From Lactococcus garvieae (GTDB lineage Bacteria; Bacillota; Bacilli; Lactobacillales; Streptococcaceae), in contig NZ_CP065691.1 in assembly GCF_016027715.1 (NCBI RefSeq), positions 963,954 through 1,027,953 on the forward strand: 64,000 nucleotides of DNA, read 5' to 3'. Position 1 is the stretch's first letter; each line of letters starts with the position of its first letter. Below are positions 33,732-41,912 of the stretch, in pieces. The translations under genes were made by a program, and so were the position numbers. The notes beneath the pieces are model-generated. The model was given only the letters and a program-made list of their open reading frames with translations, had not been told where the DNA came from and made no database searches.

Positions 33732-34712
33732 TTATTTAAGTGCTTGAGCAGCTGTAATAATAGCAAGTTTATAAACATCTTCCTCATTACTTCCACGAGA
33801 AAGGTCAGAGATTGGTGCATTCAAGCCTTGCAAGATTGGACCGATTGCTTCAAAGTTCCCCAAACGTTGAGCAATTTTGTAACCAATATTTCCTGATTGG
33901 ATATCTGGGAAAATAAATACGTTTGAACGGCCAGCAACTGAACTATCTGGTGATTTTTGACGGGCTACAGCAGGAGAGAAGGCTGCATCAAACTGAAGTT
34001 CTCCATCCACATCAAGTTCTGGATGTGCTTCTTTGACCAAAGCTGTTGCTTCAACTACTTTAGTTACATCGTCTGACTTACCTGAACCTTTAGTAGAGAA
34101 TGATAACATCGCCACTTTTGGATCAATATCAAAGAGTTTAGCTGTTTCTGCAGAAGCGACAGCAATATCTGCCAAAGTAGGTGCATCTGGGTCAATATTA
34201 ATAGCACAGTCAGCAAAGATATATTTTTCGTTATCATCACGTCCGCGAACCATAATAAAGGCCCCAGATACAGATTTTACACCTGGCTTAGTTTTAATAA
34301 TTTGGAGAGCAGGACGTACTGTTTCTGCAGTAGAGTGAATTGCTCCTGAAACCATACCGTCAGCAATACCCATATGAACAAGCATTGTTCCAAAATAGTT
34401 TGGATCTTTCAAGATTTCACGCGCTTGTTCTTCACTTACTTTCCCTTTGCGACGCTCAACAAAAATCTCTACCATTTTATCGAAACGTTCACAGTTCAAT
34501 GGGTCATAGATTTGGAAACCGTCTGGATTAATACCACGTGAAATCAAAGTTCCTGTTACTTCCGAGATATTCCCGATAAATACAGGTGTGACTAATTTAT
34601 CTGCGTAAAGACGGTTAGCTGCGCCAAGGACACGAGCATCTGTTCCTTCTGGAAAGACGATTTGTAGGCCTTTTCCAGAGATTTTTTGTTTGAGCGATTC
34701 AAAGAGTTCCAT
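33732..34712 (-). CDS. pta: Phosphate acetyltransferase
   Basis: Phosphotransacetylase (acetyl-CoA + Pi to acetyl phosphate + CoA), 326 residues from the chosen ATG, as in other Firmicutes; first step of acetate formation for ATP. Visible: IVFPEGTDARVLGAA (about 18-32), the GMVSGAIHSTAETVRPALQI substrate region (about 118-137) and the C-terminal FIFPDIQSGNIGYKIAQRLG. AAAGGAAAA lies before the ATG at 34712; the longer frame from 34769 is not expected. A cre-like site is placed upstream of its promoter, consistent with the CcpA activation known for acetate genes. Confidence 0.96.
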   Translation of the reverse strand: MELFESLKQKISGKGLQIVFPEGTDARVLGAANRLYADKLVTPVFIGNISEVTGTLISRGINPDGFQIYDPLNCERFDKMVEIFVERRKGKVSEEQAREILKDPNYFGTMLVHMGIADGMVSGAIHSTAETVRPALQIIKTKPGVKSVSGAFIMVRGRDDNEKYIFADCAINIDPDAPTLADIAVASAETAKLFDIDPKVAMLSFSTKGSGKSDDVTKVVEATALVKEAHPELDVDGELQFDAAFSPAVARQKSPDSSVAGRSNVFIFPDIQSGNIGYKIAQRLGNFEAIGPILQGLNAPISDLSRGSNEEDVYKLAIITAAQALK

Positions 34713-34749
34713 AATTTTTCCTTTTACTATTTTTAGAATTTCAATAATG

Positions 34750-34758
34750 ATTATATCA
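34750..34758 (-). promoter_or_regulatory. pta extended -10 promoter
   Basis: Minus strand TGATATAAT (34758-34750). A -35 match is weak, as expected for an activator-assisted promoter. Confidence 0.65.
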
Positions 34759-34783
34759 CAAACGCACAAAAAATTGTATCCTC

Positions 34784-34798
34784 ATGTAAACGTTTTTT
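34784..34798. promoter_or_regulatory. cre-like site upstream of the pta promoter
   Basis: ATGTAAACGTTTTTT matches WTGNAANCGNWNNCW in all but one fixed position. Its centre is about 48 bases upstream of the predicted pta start, the region where CcpA activates acetate genes in Bacillus subtilis. Confidence 0.55.
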
Positions 34799-34867
34799 TC
34801 TATATTGTGTTTGTGAAGGATAAAATCCTATTTGTCTCTCCATACATAAAGAACAATTACTGATAAT

Positions 34868-34893
34868 AAAAAAAAGCAATACGCATTGCTTTT
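34868..34893 (-). terminator. udk terminator
   Basis: AAAAGCAAT-GCGT-ATTGCTTTTT on the minus strand, about ten bases after the udk stop. Confidence 0.75.
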
Positions 34894-34903
34894 AACACTT
34901 CGT

Positions 34904-35527
34904 TTATTCTCCGTGAAGAATGCTGGCTATTTTCGTTGTCAAGATATCCACACCAACAGTATTGGATACACCTTCAGGAATAATAACATCAGCATAACGC
35001 TTTGTTGGTTCAATAAATTGATGATACATTGGTTTAACAGCATCCATGTATTGCGTAATTACTGAATCCAAAGTGCGCCCTCGTTCTTCGATATCACGAC
35101 GAATACGTCTTAAGATACGCACATCATCGTCCGTATCAACAAAAACTTTGATATCCATTAAGTTACGCAGTTTTTCATTTTCTAGAACCAAGATTCCTTC
35201 GACAATCAAAACATCCACAGGTTCTTGACGATAAGTTTTTTCGCTTCGTGTGTGATTAGCATAATCATAAGTTGGAATGTCAACAGCACGACCATTTTGC
35301 AACTCCTTCAGTTGAGCGATGAGATAGTCTGTATCAAAAGCGAGGGGATGATCATAGTTGGTTTTTGTGCGTTCTTCAAATGTGAGTTGTGATTGATCTT
35401 TATAGTAACTGTCATGCTCAATCATGGCGATGTTTTCATCTTTAAACATAGACAAAATAGCCTGAGATACACTGGTTTTCCCGCTGGCTGAGCCACCTGT
35501 TACACCGATAATCAATGGTTTTTTCAA
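34904..35527 (-). CDS. udk: Uridine kinase
   Basis: Phosphorylates uridine and cytidine (salvage), 207 residues. P-loop [13 protein letters not shown] (about 8-20), HDSYYKDQ (about 39-46), [10 protein letters not shown] (about 59-68) and the DVLIVEGIL Walker B-like strand (about 105-113) are all standard. The ATG has GGAGAAG upstream. Monocistronic, divergent from the Gfo/Idh/MocA gene. Confidence 0.96.
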   Translation of the reverse strand: MKKPLIIGVTGGSASGKTSVSQAILSMFKDENIAMIEHDSYYKDQSQLTFEERTKTNYDHPLAFDTDYLIAQLKELQNGRAVDIPTYDYANHTRSEKTYRQEPVDVLIVEGILVLENEKLRNLMDIKVFVDTDDDVRILRRIRRDIEERGRTLDSVITQYMDAVKPMYHQFIEPTKRYADVIIPEGVSNTVGVDILTTKIASILHGE

Positions 35528-35667
35528 AATTACTTCTCCATACTTTAAATATCCATAATTTTTTCATGGACATTATGTTATTCTATATATTCTATCATAA
35601 AAGCCAACGAGCTTCATCTATGAAATTATTTCTAAATTTGGTTTTTAATGAGTTTTATTAAAAAATT

Positions 35668-35676
35668 TGCTATAAT
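35668..35676 (+). promoter_or_regulatory. Extended -10 promoter of the oxidoreductase gene
   Basis: TGCTATAAT with a perfect hexamer at 35671-35676, 38 bases before the chosen ATG. Confidence 0.7.
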
Positions 35677-35713
35677 AGACTTAATAATTTTCAGATTGGA
35701 AAAGGGGTGTACA

Positions 35714-36706
35714 ATGCTTAAACTTGGAATTGTTGGTACAGGATGGATTAGTGGATCATTTGTAGAAGCTGCCTACCTTACAAAAAAATATAGTCTTGAA
35801 GCTGTTTATTCGCGTAATCTCGAAAGTGCAGTATCATTTACTGAGGACTTCGACGATGTGGAGCTTTATGATAGTTTAGATGATTTCTTCAAACATGATT
35901 TGGATATCATCTACATTGCTAGTCCTAATGCTATACATTTTGAGCAAGCAAAAGCAGCTATTTTAGCTGGAAAAAATGTGATTGTTGAGAAGCCTGCCTT
36001 TTCTAATCCACAAGAGTTAGCTGAAATTATTACATTAGCAGATAAGCATAAAGTTCTCTTTTTCGAAGCTGCGCGTAATATTCATGAAAAAGCTTTTGAA
36101 ACAATTAATCTCTTCTTAGCAGATAAAAAAATAGTTGGGGCAGATTTTACTTATTCAAAATATTCTTCAAAAATGCCTGCACTCCTAGCTGGAAAAATCC
36201 CGAATAAATTCAACAGTAAATTCTCTGGTGGTTTACTTGCCGACTTAGGTGTTTACTTACTCTACGCAGCTGTTTACTGGTTTGATAAACCACAATCTGC
36301 CTGCTATGATGCAGTCATCTTACCGAGTGGCGTAGATTTATCTGGTGTTGGTAGCTTAAACTATGGTGACTTTAAAGTTGCAATAAAATGTGCGGGGAAT
36401 TTGAATAGCTACCTCACAAGTGAAATTTATACAGATGAAGGAACACTGATTTTGGACGGCGTGAATGCCATTACTTCTGCTAAATTTATTCGATTTGATG
36501 GCAGCAAAGAAGTGATTAAGATTACACCTCCAAAACATTCACTTTATGATGAAGCACTTCATTTTGCGGAAATCATTGAAACAATTTCTACTCCTGCAGC
36601 CTATTCGCTCTATAAAGACTTACATCACTTGGCTCAAGATGTCTCTGAAACAAGCTACATGATGCGCCAAAGTGCGGGTATCGTCTTTGAAGCAGATAAA
36701 AAATAA
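35714..36706 (+). CDS. Gfo/Idh/MocA family NAD(P)-dependent oxidoreductase
   Basis: Probable sugar or inositol-type dehydrogenase, 330 residues. N-terminal Rossmann motif LGIVGTGWISGSF (about 4-16); VIVEKPAF (about 93-100) carries the conserved EKP lysine. The C-terminal half has the alpha/beta substrate domain with GGLLADLGVYLLYAA, where the family often has GG-x2-D-x-G-x-H; here tyrosine replaces the histidine. Substrate unknown. I chose the ATG at 35714 (AAAGGGG upstream) over an upstream in-frame ATG at 35648 that lies before the promoter's -10. Stand-alone gene. Confidence 0.85.
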   Translation: MLKLGIVGTGWISGSFVEAAYLTKKYSLEAVYSRNLESAVSFTEDFDDVELYDSLDDFFKHDLDIIYIASPNAIHFEQAKAAILAGKNVIVEKPAFSNPQELAEIITLADKHKVLFFEAARNIHEKAFETINLFLADKKIVGADFTYSKYSSKMPALLAGKIPNKFNSKFSGGLLADLGVYLLYAAVYWFDKPQSACYDAVILPSGVDLSGVGSLNYGDFKVAIKCAGNLNSYLTSEIYTDEGTLILDGVNAITSAKFIRFDGSKEVIKITPPKHSLYDEALHFAEIIETISTPAAYSLYKDLHHLAQDVSETSYMMRQSAGIVFEADKK

Positions 36707-36738
36707 TAATATTGGCTCCTTACAAAAGGAGTCGTTCT

Positions 36739-36811
36739 GATCCCTTAGTTAAATTGGATATAACCCGGACCTCCTAAGTCTGAATCGCCAGTTCGAACCT
36801 GGCAGGGATCA
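36739..36811 (+). tRNA. tRNA-Arg (anticodon CCT)
   Basis: 73-base cloverleaf: acceptor GATCCCT/AGGGATC, D stem GTTA/TAAC, anticodon stem CGGAC/GTCTG with loop CTCCTAA (anticodon CCT, reads AGG), T stem GCCAG/CTGGC with TTCGAAC, discriminator A. CCA is not encoded. It reads a minor Arg codon. Followed by a terminator shared with the convergent tRNA-Ser. Confidence 0.93.
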
Positions 36812-36816
36812 TCAAA

Positions 36817-36852
36817 CAAAAAAATCTCTCTTTAAGCAAGAGAGATTTTTTT
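36817..36852. terminator. Bidirectional terminator between two tRNA genes
   Basis: AATCTCTC, nine-base loop, GAGAGATT with A-run before and T-run after; ends both convergent tRNA transcripts. Confidence 0.85.
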
Positions 36853-36865
36853 AATAATCTAAGTA

Positions 36866-36953
36866 AGGAGAATATGGGATTCGAACCCACGCATGGTTTT
36901 ACCCACCTATACACTTTCCAAGCGTACCTCTTCAGCCTCTTGAGTAATTCTCC
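36866..36953 (-). tRNA. tRNA-Ser (anticodon GGA)
   Basis: Class II tRNA with long variable arm: acceptor GGAGAAT/ATTCTCC, anticodon stem TACGC/GTGTA with loop TTGGAAA (anticodon GGA, reads TCC/TCT), T arm GTGGG/CCCAT with TTCGAAT and the typical D arm CTCAAG-AGGCTGAAGAGG. CCA is not encoded. An extended -10 TGGTATAAT lies about 35 bases upstream. A small hairpin (AAAGCA-GAAC-TGCTTT) sits just before the tRNA. Confidence 0.93.
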
Positions 36954-37030
36954 AAATAAAAGCAGTTCTGCTTTCAAAATATATTATACCATAGAGTCAT
37001 ACAGAAATGCGACTCTAGATATATAATAAT

Positions 37031-37060
37031 AAAAAACTCTCCCATTTACATGGAAGAGTA
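37031..37060 (-). terminator. ohyA terminator
   Basis: CTCTTCCAT-GTAA-ATGGGAGAG (one G-U pair) followed by TTTTTT on the minus strand, about 100 bases past the ohyA stop. The stretch between is A/T-rich and holds nothing else I can support. Confidence 0.75.
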
Positions 37061-37160
37061 GGAGTTTTATGAAAAAAATTTTATTGGAATAAATGTATTA
37101 TACTGTTTCTTTCTTAAAGTTAGCTCAAGCCAAAATGAAATGAAACAAAACTACTATTTA

Positions 37161-38924
37161 TTAAATCAAACCCGCATCCTTCAGCAAATCTTCTAGATAG
37201 CTTCCTTTTAGTTTCTTCAAGCCAAATTTCAAAGATTCTTTTTTGAGGAGTGGTAGGTCTGCGTCTAATAATTTTTTCCGATCTGATAAATAATAAACAG
37301 AGCTTGCTAAAGTTCGCAAGTCATACGCTGAGGCGAACACTTCGGGGACACCACGTTCCACATTTAAAAATTGGTAGACAGCTTCCATAGCTGTACGTAC
37401 TGAGTATTCTGTTGTAAATACTGTATCTCTTTCTGTTTCAGCAAAATTCCCAATAAAGGCCAAGTTAACTGAATTTTCAGGAATAACTTGCGGACGGTCC
37501 CCAGGTTCACGTAGCATGAAGTAAGAAGTAATAAACGGCATATAAACGGGAATTGTGTGCGTGTTTTCCTTAACAAAAGTTTGGATTTCTTCTTCAGGCA
37601 TTCCCAAATGATAAAGAAGCTCTTGCGTGATTTCTTCACCTGTACACTCTTCGATAGGCTTCTTAATATAATTCCCGGGAGTCTTCGACAAGAGTCCATA
37701 AACCCAGGTTACAGTTTCATTATCTTTTTGTTCTTTAAAATGTGGTTGACGGTGTGTAGCGAAACTCATCAACCAGTTAGAATCCTTAATTGTGATGATT
37801 CCTCCAGTAACTACTTTTCCTGTTCGCAAGTCACGGTGTGTAAGTTTTTTTAAATATGGTTGTATTTTAAGATTTTTCCAAGTTACCGTTGCTGAAACAA
37901 ACCAGCTTTCATCGGGGATAGTGTCGCAGAAAACTTCTGGTCTACCAAATTCTTGAGATTGTGCTGCAAGATTCTTCCACAATTTCCAAGCCCCACCCAG
38001 ATCTTTATTAACAGGTGCCGCTTCGGTTGGACTACCTTGTGTTGAACTTTCAGTAATCGAACCGTTTGTGACAAAGACTAAATCATCTTCTGAGAGTTCT
38101 TGTGTCTTACCATCTGCGAATATAATTTTCTTGGCTACTTTTTTATTATTAGAAAAATCAACTTCAATATTTTCTACTTGTGCTTCGTATTGGAAAATCA
38201 CTCCTTGATTTTTTAGAAATGAAAGTAATGGTTTTACTAAAGATTCGTATTGATTATATTTTGTAAATTTCAAGGCTGTAAAGTCTGGAAGCCCTTTGAT
38301 ATGATGGATAAAGCGCATGATGTAACGACGCATTTCAATAGCTGAATGCCATTTTTCAAAAGCAAACATTGAACACCAGTAAAGCCAAAAGTTTGATTCA
38401 AAAAATTCTTCACCAAAGACATCCTCTATTTTTTTTCCTACCAAAGTTTCTTCTTTAGCCATGAAAAGTTTGACAATTTCATCCTGAGCTTGTCTGCTTA
38501 GAGTAAATTTACCATCATCAGCCACTCGTTCTCCACGATTTTCGATAAGTCGGCAGTTTGATGAATTAGGATCATCAATATCTAAATAATAGAATTCATC
38601 CAACACTGAAGCATCTTCCACTTCTAAGCTTGGTATAGATCGAAAAAGATCCCATAGACATTCAAAATGATTTTCCATCTCACGACCGCCCCGAGTGACA
38701 AAGCCATCATGAGGAATAAAAGATCCATCCAAAGAACCGCCAGAAAGAGAGAGCTCCTCTAGAATATGAATTCTATTTCCTGCCACCTGACCGTCTCGGA
38801 TAAGGAAGACCGCAGCAGCTAGTCCAGCAAGGCCTGCACCTACAATATAAGCAGACTTCTTATCTGCATTTTGGGGTTTTCTAGGTCGAACAAAAGCCTC
38901 ATAGTTTCCATTTGTGTAACGCAT
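37161..38924 (-). CDS. ohyA: Oleate hydratase (myosin-cross-reactive antigen family)
   Basis: FAD-dependent fatty-acid hydratase, 587 residues, adding water to oleate to give 10-hydroxystearate; known in streptococci and lactic acid bacteria as a fatty-acid tolerance factor. Visible: FAD loop YIVGAGLAGLAAAVFLIRDG (about 26-45), the family block RGGREMENHFECLWDLFRSIPS (about 78-99), FWLYWCSMFAFEKWHSA, and the C-terminal AFIGNFAETERDTVFTTEYSVRTAM. Peripheral membrane enzyme. The promoter has a cre-like site over its -35, suggesting glucose repression. Monocistronic. Confidence 0.96.
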   Translation of the reverse strand: MRYTNGNYEAFVRPRKPQNADKKSAYIVGAGLAGLAAAVFLIRDGQVAGNRIHILEELSLSGGSLDGSFIPHDGFVTRGGREMENHFECLWDLFRSIPSLEVEDASVLDEFYYLDIDDPNSSNCRLIENRGERVADDGKFTLSRQAQDEIVKLFMAKEETLVGKKIEDVFGEEFFESNFWLYWCSMFAFEKWHSAIEMRRYIMRFIHHIKGLPDFTALKFTKYNQYESLVKPLLSFLKNQGVIFQYEAQVENIEVDFSNNKKVAKKIIFADGKTQELSEDDLVFVTNGSITESSTQGSPTEAAPVNKDLGGAWKLWKNLAAQSQEFGRPEVFCDTIPDESWFVSATVTWKNLKIQPYLKKLTHRDLRTGKVVTGGIITIKDSNWLMSFATHRQPHFKEQKDNETVTWVYGLLSKTPGNYIKKPIEECTGEEITQELLYHLGMPEEEIQTFVKENTHTIPVYMPFITSYFMLREPGDRPQVIPENSVNLAFIGNFAETERDTVFTTEYSVRTAMEAVYQFLNVERGVPEVFASAYDLRTLASSVYYLSDRKKLLDADLPLLKKESLKFGLKKLKGSYLEDLLKDAGLI

Positions 38925-38962
38925 AATTCTATTCTCCTTTTCTAATTATTCTTTATAATTTA

Positions 38963-38991
38963 ATTATAATCCTAATATATAACGTTTTCAA
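38963..38991 (-). promoter_or_regulatory. ohyA promoter with overlapping cre-like site
   Basis: Minus strand -35 TTGAAA (38991-38986), 17-base spacer, -10 TATAAT (38968-38963). The -35 is part of TTGAAAACGTTATAT (38991-38977), which fits the cre consensus in all but one fixed position. CcpA bound there would block the promoter. Confidence 0.6.
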
Positions 38992-39179
38992 ATTTGCTCA
39001 GCTCATTTTAGACACCTTGTACTTTTTTGAATAAAAAAAGCTAGAAATCACTCTGCTTTCTTTATTAAATTATTTCAACAGAGTTTGGTCTTTATCCCTC
39101 TGTGCTTTTTTGAACTGATTCAACTCTTTACATTTTTGTCTCTTTCTACTTAACAGATGATGTCTTAAAAATTTATAAA

Positions 39180-39206
39180 AAAAGCGTCCATAAGGACGTC
39201 TTTTTA
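39180..39206 (-). terminator. manA terminator
   Basis: AAAAAGACGTCC-TTAT-GGACGCTTTTTTT on the minus strand. The 5' arm overlaps the manA stop codon. The 210 bases between this and the ohyA promoter contain no gene I can support. Confidence 0.8.
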
Positions 39207-40160
39207 GTGTGCTACGGGATTACTTGCAATAATTTCCATATTGCCTTTGAGTTCCCATTTATCAATACCTGTTGGAAGTATAAAGTGATCACCTTTTGCT
39301 AACGGGTAAACCTTATCTGCAACGATGAGTTCTCCTTCACCATCAAGAATTGACACTAGCATATAATCGGCAGTTGCTTCAAAAGCTTGTGTACCGTGGA
39401 TTGACCATTTGTAAACATCAAAGAACTCTGATTTTACTAAAGTTGTCAAGTCTGCGTTATCTTCTTTAACAACTTTGACTTTATTTTCCGGTGTTTGGTC
39501 ACCTGGAATGTGGAGTACGTCGATAGACTGCTGAATATGCAGCTCACGAAGATTTCCTTGATCATCTTTACGATCAAAATCATATACACGATATGTTGTA
39601 TCACTTGATTGTTGAGTTTCAAGGATAACAATCCCTGCCCCGATAGCGTGCATCGTTCCAGCTGGCACATGGAAGAAGTCCCCAGCTTTCACTTTTACTT
39701 TGCGAAGCAAATGATCCCAGTCACCAGATTGGATCATTTCTGCAAGTTCTTCTCGTGATTTAGCATTGTGGCCATAGATGATTTCAGAACCTTCTTCTGC
39801 TGAGATGATATACCAGCATTCAGTTTTTCCGAGTTCACCCTCATGCTTCATTCCGTATTCATCATTCGGATGAACTTGAACAGAGAGCCAATCGTTGGCA
39901 TCCAAAATTTTTGTCAAAAGTGGAAATACTTTTTCTTCAGTATTACCAAAAAGTTCACGGTGTTGGTTAAAAATCTTATCTAACTTTTCCCCAGCAAACT
40001 GTCCGTTTTTTATTGTTGATACCCCATGTGGATGAGCCGAAATCGCCCAGTATTCTCCAATTTTATCAGAAGGCAAATCATAGCCAAAAGATTTGAGATG
40101 ATCGCCACCCCAGAGTTTCTCTTGCAATACAGAATCTAAAAATAATGGTTCTATTGACAT
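39204..40160 (-). CDS. manA: Mannose-6-phosphate isomerase, class I
   Basis: Interconverts mannose-6-phosphate and fructose-6-phosphate, 318 residues, the short Firmicute type. Visible: EKLWGGDHLKSFGYDLP (about 13-29), zinc-site VQVHPNDEYGMKHEGELGKTECWYII (about 95-120) and GDFFHVPAGTMHAIGAGIVILETQQSSDTTYRVYDF (about 160-195). A GAGGAG ribosome site and an extended -10 (TGCTATAAT, 40203-40195) lie upstream. Cytosolic, zinc dependent. The gene before it on this strand is the 57-residue peptide. Confidence 0.96.
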   Translation of the reverse strand: MSIEPLFLDSVLQEKLWGGDHLKSFGYDLPSDKIGEYWAISAHPHGVSTIKNGQFAGEKLDKIFNQHRELFGNTEEKVFPLLTKILDANDWLSVQVHPNDEYGMKHEGELGKTECWYIISAEEGSEIIYGHNAKSREELAEMIQSGDWDHLLRKVKVKAGDFFHVPAGTMHAIGAGIVILETQQSSDTTYRVYDFDRKDDQGNLRELHIQQSIDVLHIPGDQTPENKVKVVKEDNADLTTLVKSEFFDVYKWSIHGTQAFEATADYMLVSILDGEGELIVADKVYPLAKGDHFILPTGIDKWELKGNMEIIASNPVAH

Positions 40161-40194
40161 TTTTTCTCCTCATTCGTCTAATAATACTTCGTTA

Positions 40195-40203
40195 ATTATA
40201 GCA
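40195..40203 (-). promoter_or_regulatory. manA extended -10 promoter
   Basis: Minus strand TGCTATAAT (40203-40195), 35 bases before the manA ATG; no strong -35. Confidence 0.65.
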
Positions 40204-40261
40204 CAAAAGCCCTTTATTTTGCCTAACGAAATGATTTTTTTCCTTACTCTTGCCCAAGATT

Positions 40262-40435
40262 TTAATATTTAAAATTAAAGTTCCGTAAGGTGTTTGGTAT
40301 TTGAAAGACGATGAGGGAAAGGAGGAGTAATAAAGTAATGATAAGTAATAGTTCCCAGATCATTAAAATAAAGGCAGGATGAACACCCTCTATATGTAAC
40401 TTGTCAGCTATTCTATCCATCAAGTGTTGTTTCAT
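40262..40435 (-). CDS. Small hydrophobic membrane peptide (57 aa), paralogue of the one at 20456-20596
   Basis: 57 codons: amphipathic N-terminus MKQHLMDRIADKLHIEG, then a Leu/Ile-rich membrane span containing LMIWELLLI, then a short polar/basic tail (PNTLRNFNFKY) absent from its 46-residue relative. Identities with that relative fall in IAD-x-LHI-x-G-x2-P and IWE. It starts two bases after the cation-efflux gene stop, so it is probably translated by coupling or read-through. TATACG six bases before the ATG is only a poor -10. No terminator before the manA promoter. Family not recognised. Confidence 0.65.
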   Translation of the reverse strand: MKQHLMDRIADKLHIEGVHPAFILMIWELLLIITLLLLLSLIVFQIPNTLRNFNFKY

Positions 40436-40437
40436 AT

Positions 40438-41409
40438 TTATCGTATATCAGACAGATTATTGTTCACTTCATGTCTATAGTTTTGATCAAACTCGTCTAC
40501 TTCAATATAAATATAAGCCTTTTTATCAGGGATTTCTTGTCGTATTTCTCGCTCTATATCATTAATAATTTCATAACTTTGTGCTTCAAATTGAGACGGA
40601 ATATCAATTTTTGCTGCAATCATAATTTCGGTCGGACCGATATGGATTGTTTTTATATCGATCAACTTCTTCACTGTCTCACGGACAAAAACACGAGTAA
40701 TTTTTTCCAAATCAGAAGCAGTAACACTTTCACCAACAATTAAACTATAAAACTCACGTACCAAGTAGATTGCAGCCCCCATGAGTAAGATTCCAATCAA
40801 AATACCTGACATGGCATCATAGAAAGGATTACCGGTCACAAAGGTTAAAATTGTACCTCCAAGCGCTAAAAGTAAGCCAATAATAGCACAAAAATCTTCT
40901 GCAAAGATAACTAAAATCTCACTATGACGGCTCTCGTGTAAGAAACGAAACAGTGGTAATTTCTCCGTGTTGAGCTCTTTTATTTCTTTAAAAGCAATGC
41001 GAAGTGAACTTCCCTCAATGAGCATACCAAAGAGTAAAATAATAATTAGGATAAGTGGATTATTGACTTCATGTGCTGGGTGAACCAACTTATCATAAGC
41101 TTCCATGACACCAATTACACCACCACCAAAGAAAAGAAAAGTTGCAACGAGCATACTGAAAAAATATTTAGCACGTGCTTCACCAAAAGGATGCACTTGG
41201 CTTTGTGCTCTTTTAGCTCTTTTATCTCCGAAGAGTAGCAAAATTTGATTTCCACAATCGACTAAGCTGTGAATGCTCTCGTTTAACATGGCCGCACTGC
41301 CACTGAGAGAATAGCCAATAAATTTGCTGATAGCCACGAGAACATTGGCACCTAGAGCGGCAATTACGGAGCTCATCCCTCCGGTATTATTTTTTGCTGT
41401 CATACTCAC
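40438..41409 (-). CDS. Cation diffusion facilitator family transporter
   Basis: Metal/proton antiporter of the cation-efflux family, 323 residues with about five or six spans and a C-terminal cytosolic domain (from about 215). Span 2 holds LNESIHSLVDCGNQ, matching the family's D-x3-N/D metal site, and ILVIFAEDFCAIIGLLLAL supplies the second site. The SGSAAMLNESIHSL start block is typical of the family. Metal not readable. AAAGGAGTGAG ribosome site. The 57-residue peptide gene follows directly. Confidence 0.85.
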   Translation of the reverse strand: MSMTAKNNTGGMSSVIAALGANVLVAISKFIGYSLSGSAAMLNESIHSLVDCGNQILLLFGDKRAKRAQSQVHPFGEARAKYFFSMLVATFLFFGGGVIGVMEAYDKLVHPAHEVNNPLILIIILLFGMLIEGSSLRIAFKEIKELNTEKLPLFRFLHESRHSEILVIFAEDFCAIIGLLLALGGTILTFVTGNPFYDAMSGILIGILLMGAAIYLVREFYSLIVGESVTASDLEKITRVFVRETVKKLIDIKTIHIGPTEIMIAAKIDIPSQFEAQSYEIINDIEREIRQEIPDKKAYIYIEVDEFDQNYRHEVNNNLSDIR

Positions 41410-41481
41410 TCCTTTATTAATAAATGTATTTTTATTAGATTATAGCATAGTATAACTATTTTTTCAGATTTTCTAATAAAA

Positions 41482-41517
41482 AAATAAGTCCCCAAAATTG
41501 GAAGACTTAATTTTTTA
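41482..41517 (-). terminator. Terminator of the rimP-rbfA operon
   Basis: AAGTCTTCC, six-base loop, GGGGACTT (G-U pairs) flanked by A and T runs, directly after the rbfA stop on the minus strand. Confidence 0.75.
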
Positions 41518-41874
41518 TTAATATTCTGGTTTATCCAAATTACGGAGAAGTTCGTCGATTTTTGAACCATATTCGACAGATTCATCTTTGGCAAACTTCA
41601 AATCTGGGATACGATACATAGTCATACGTTGTGCTAACTCACGCTTAACAAGTCCTGTAGCTTTTTCCAGACCTTTTTTAGCTTTTTCATTGTCACTGGC
41701 AAGATTTGAAAGCAAGCTATAATAAACAGTAGCTTGGCTTAAATCACCTGTCACTTGAACATCGGTAATATTCACATCTTGAACGCGTGGGTCGCGAATC
41801 TTATGACGTAAAATATCATTAATTTCACGTTGGATTTCGACCGCCACACGGTCACTACGAAAGGAAGTGCCCAT
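41518..41874 (-). CDS. rbfA: Ribosome-binding factor A
   Basis: 30S maturation factor, 118 residues, single KH-like domain: [27 protein letters not shown] at the start and [12 protein letters not shown] in the middle. Two in-frame ATGs occur, at 41880 and 41874. AAGGAG is one base from the first and seven from the second, so I take the second. Last gene of the translation operon, 38 bases after infB. Confidence 0.95.
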   Translation of the reverse strand: MGTSFRSDRVAVEIQREINDILRHKIRDPRVQDVNITDVQVTGDLSQATVYYSLLSNLASDNEKAKKGLEKATGLVKRELAQRMTMYRIPDLKFAKDESVEYGSKIDELLRNLDKPEY

Positions 41875-41912
41875 ACTCATTCTCCTTTTTTTATTTTTTT
41901 ATTGAAATAATC

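Noticed and set aside
37069-37092. AGGAG followed by ATG and a seven-codon frame after the ohyA terminator
   Set aside because: Stops after seven codons; on the strand opposite ohyA and without a promoter.
39060-39180. An open minus-strand stretch between manA and ohyA reading KCKELNQFKKAQRDKDQTLLK
   Set aside because: No start codon with a ribosome site; it runs out of the manA terminator. Could be a gene remnant but not supportable.
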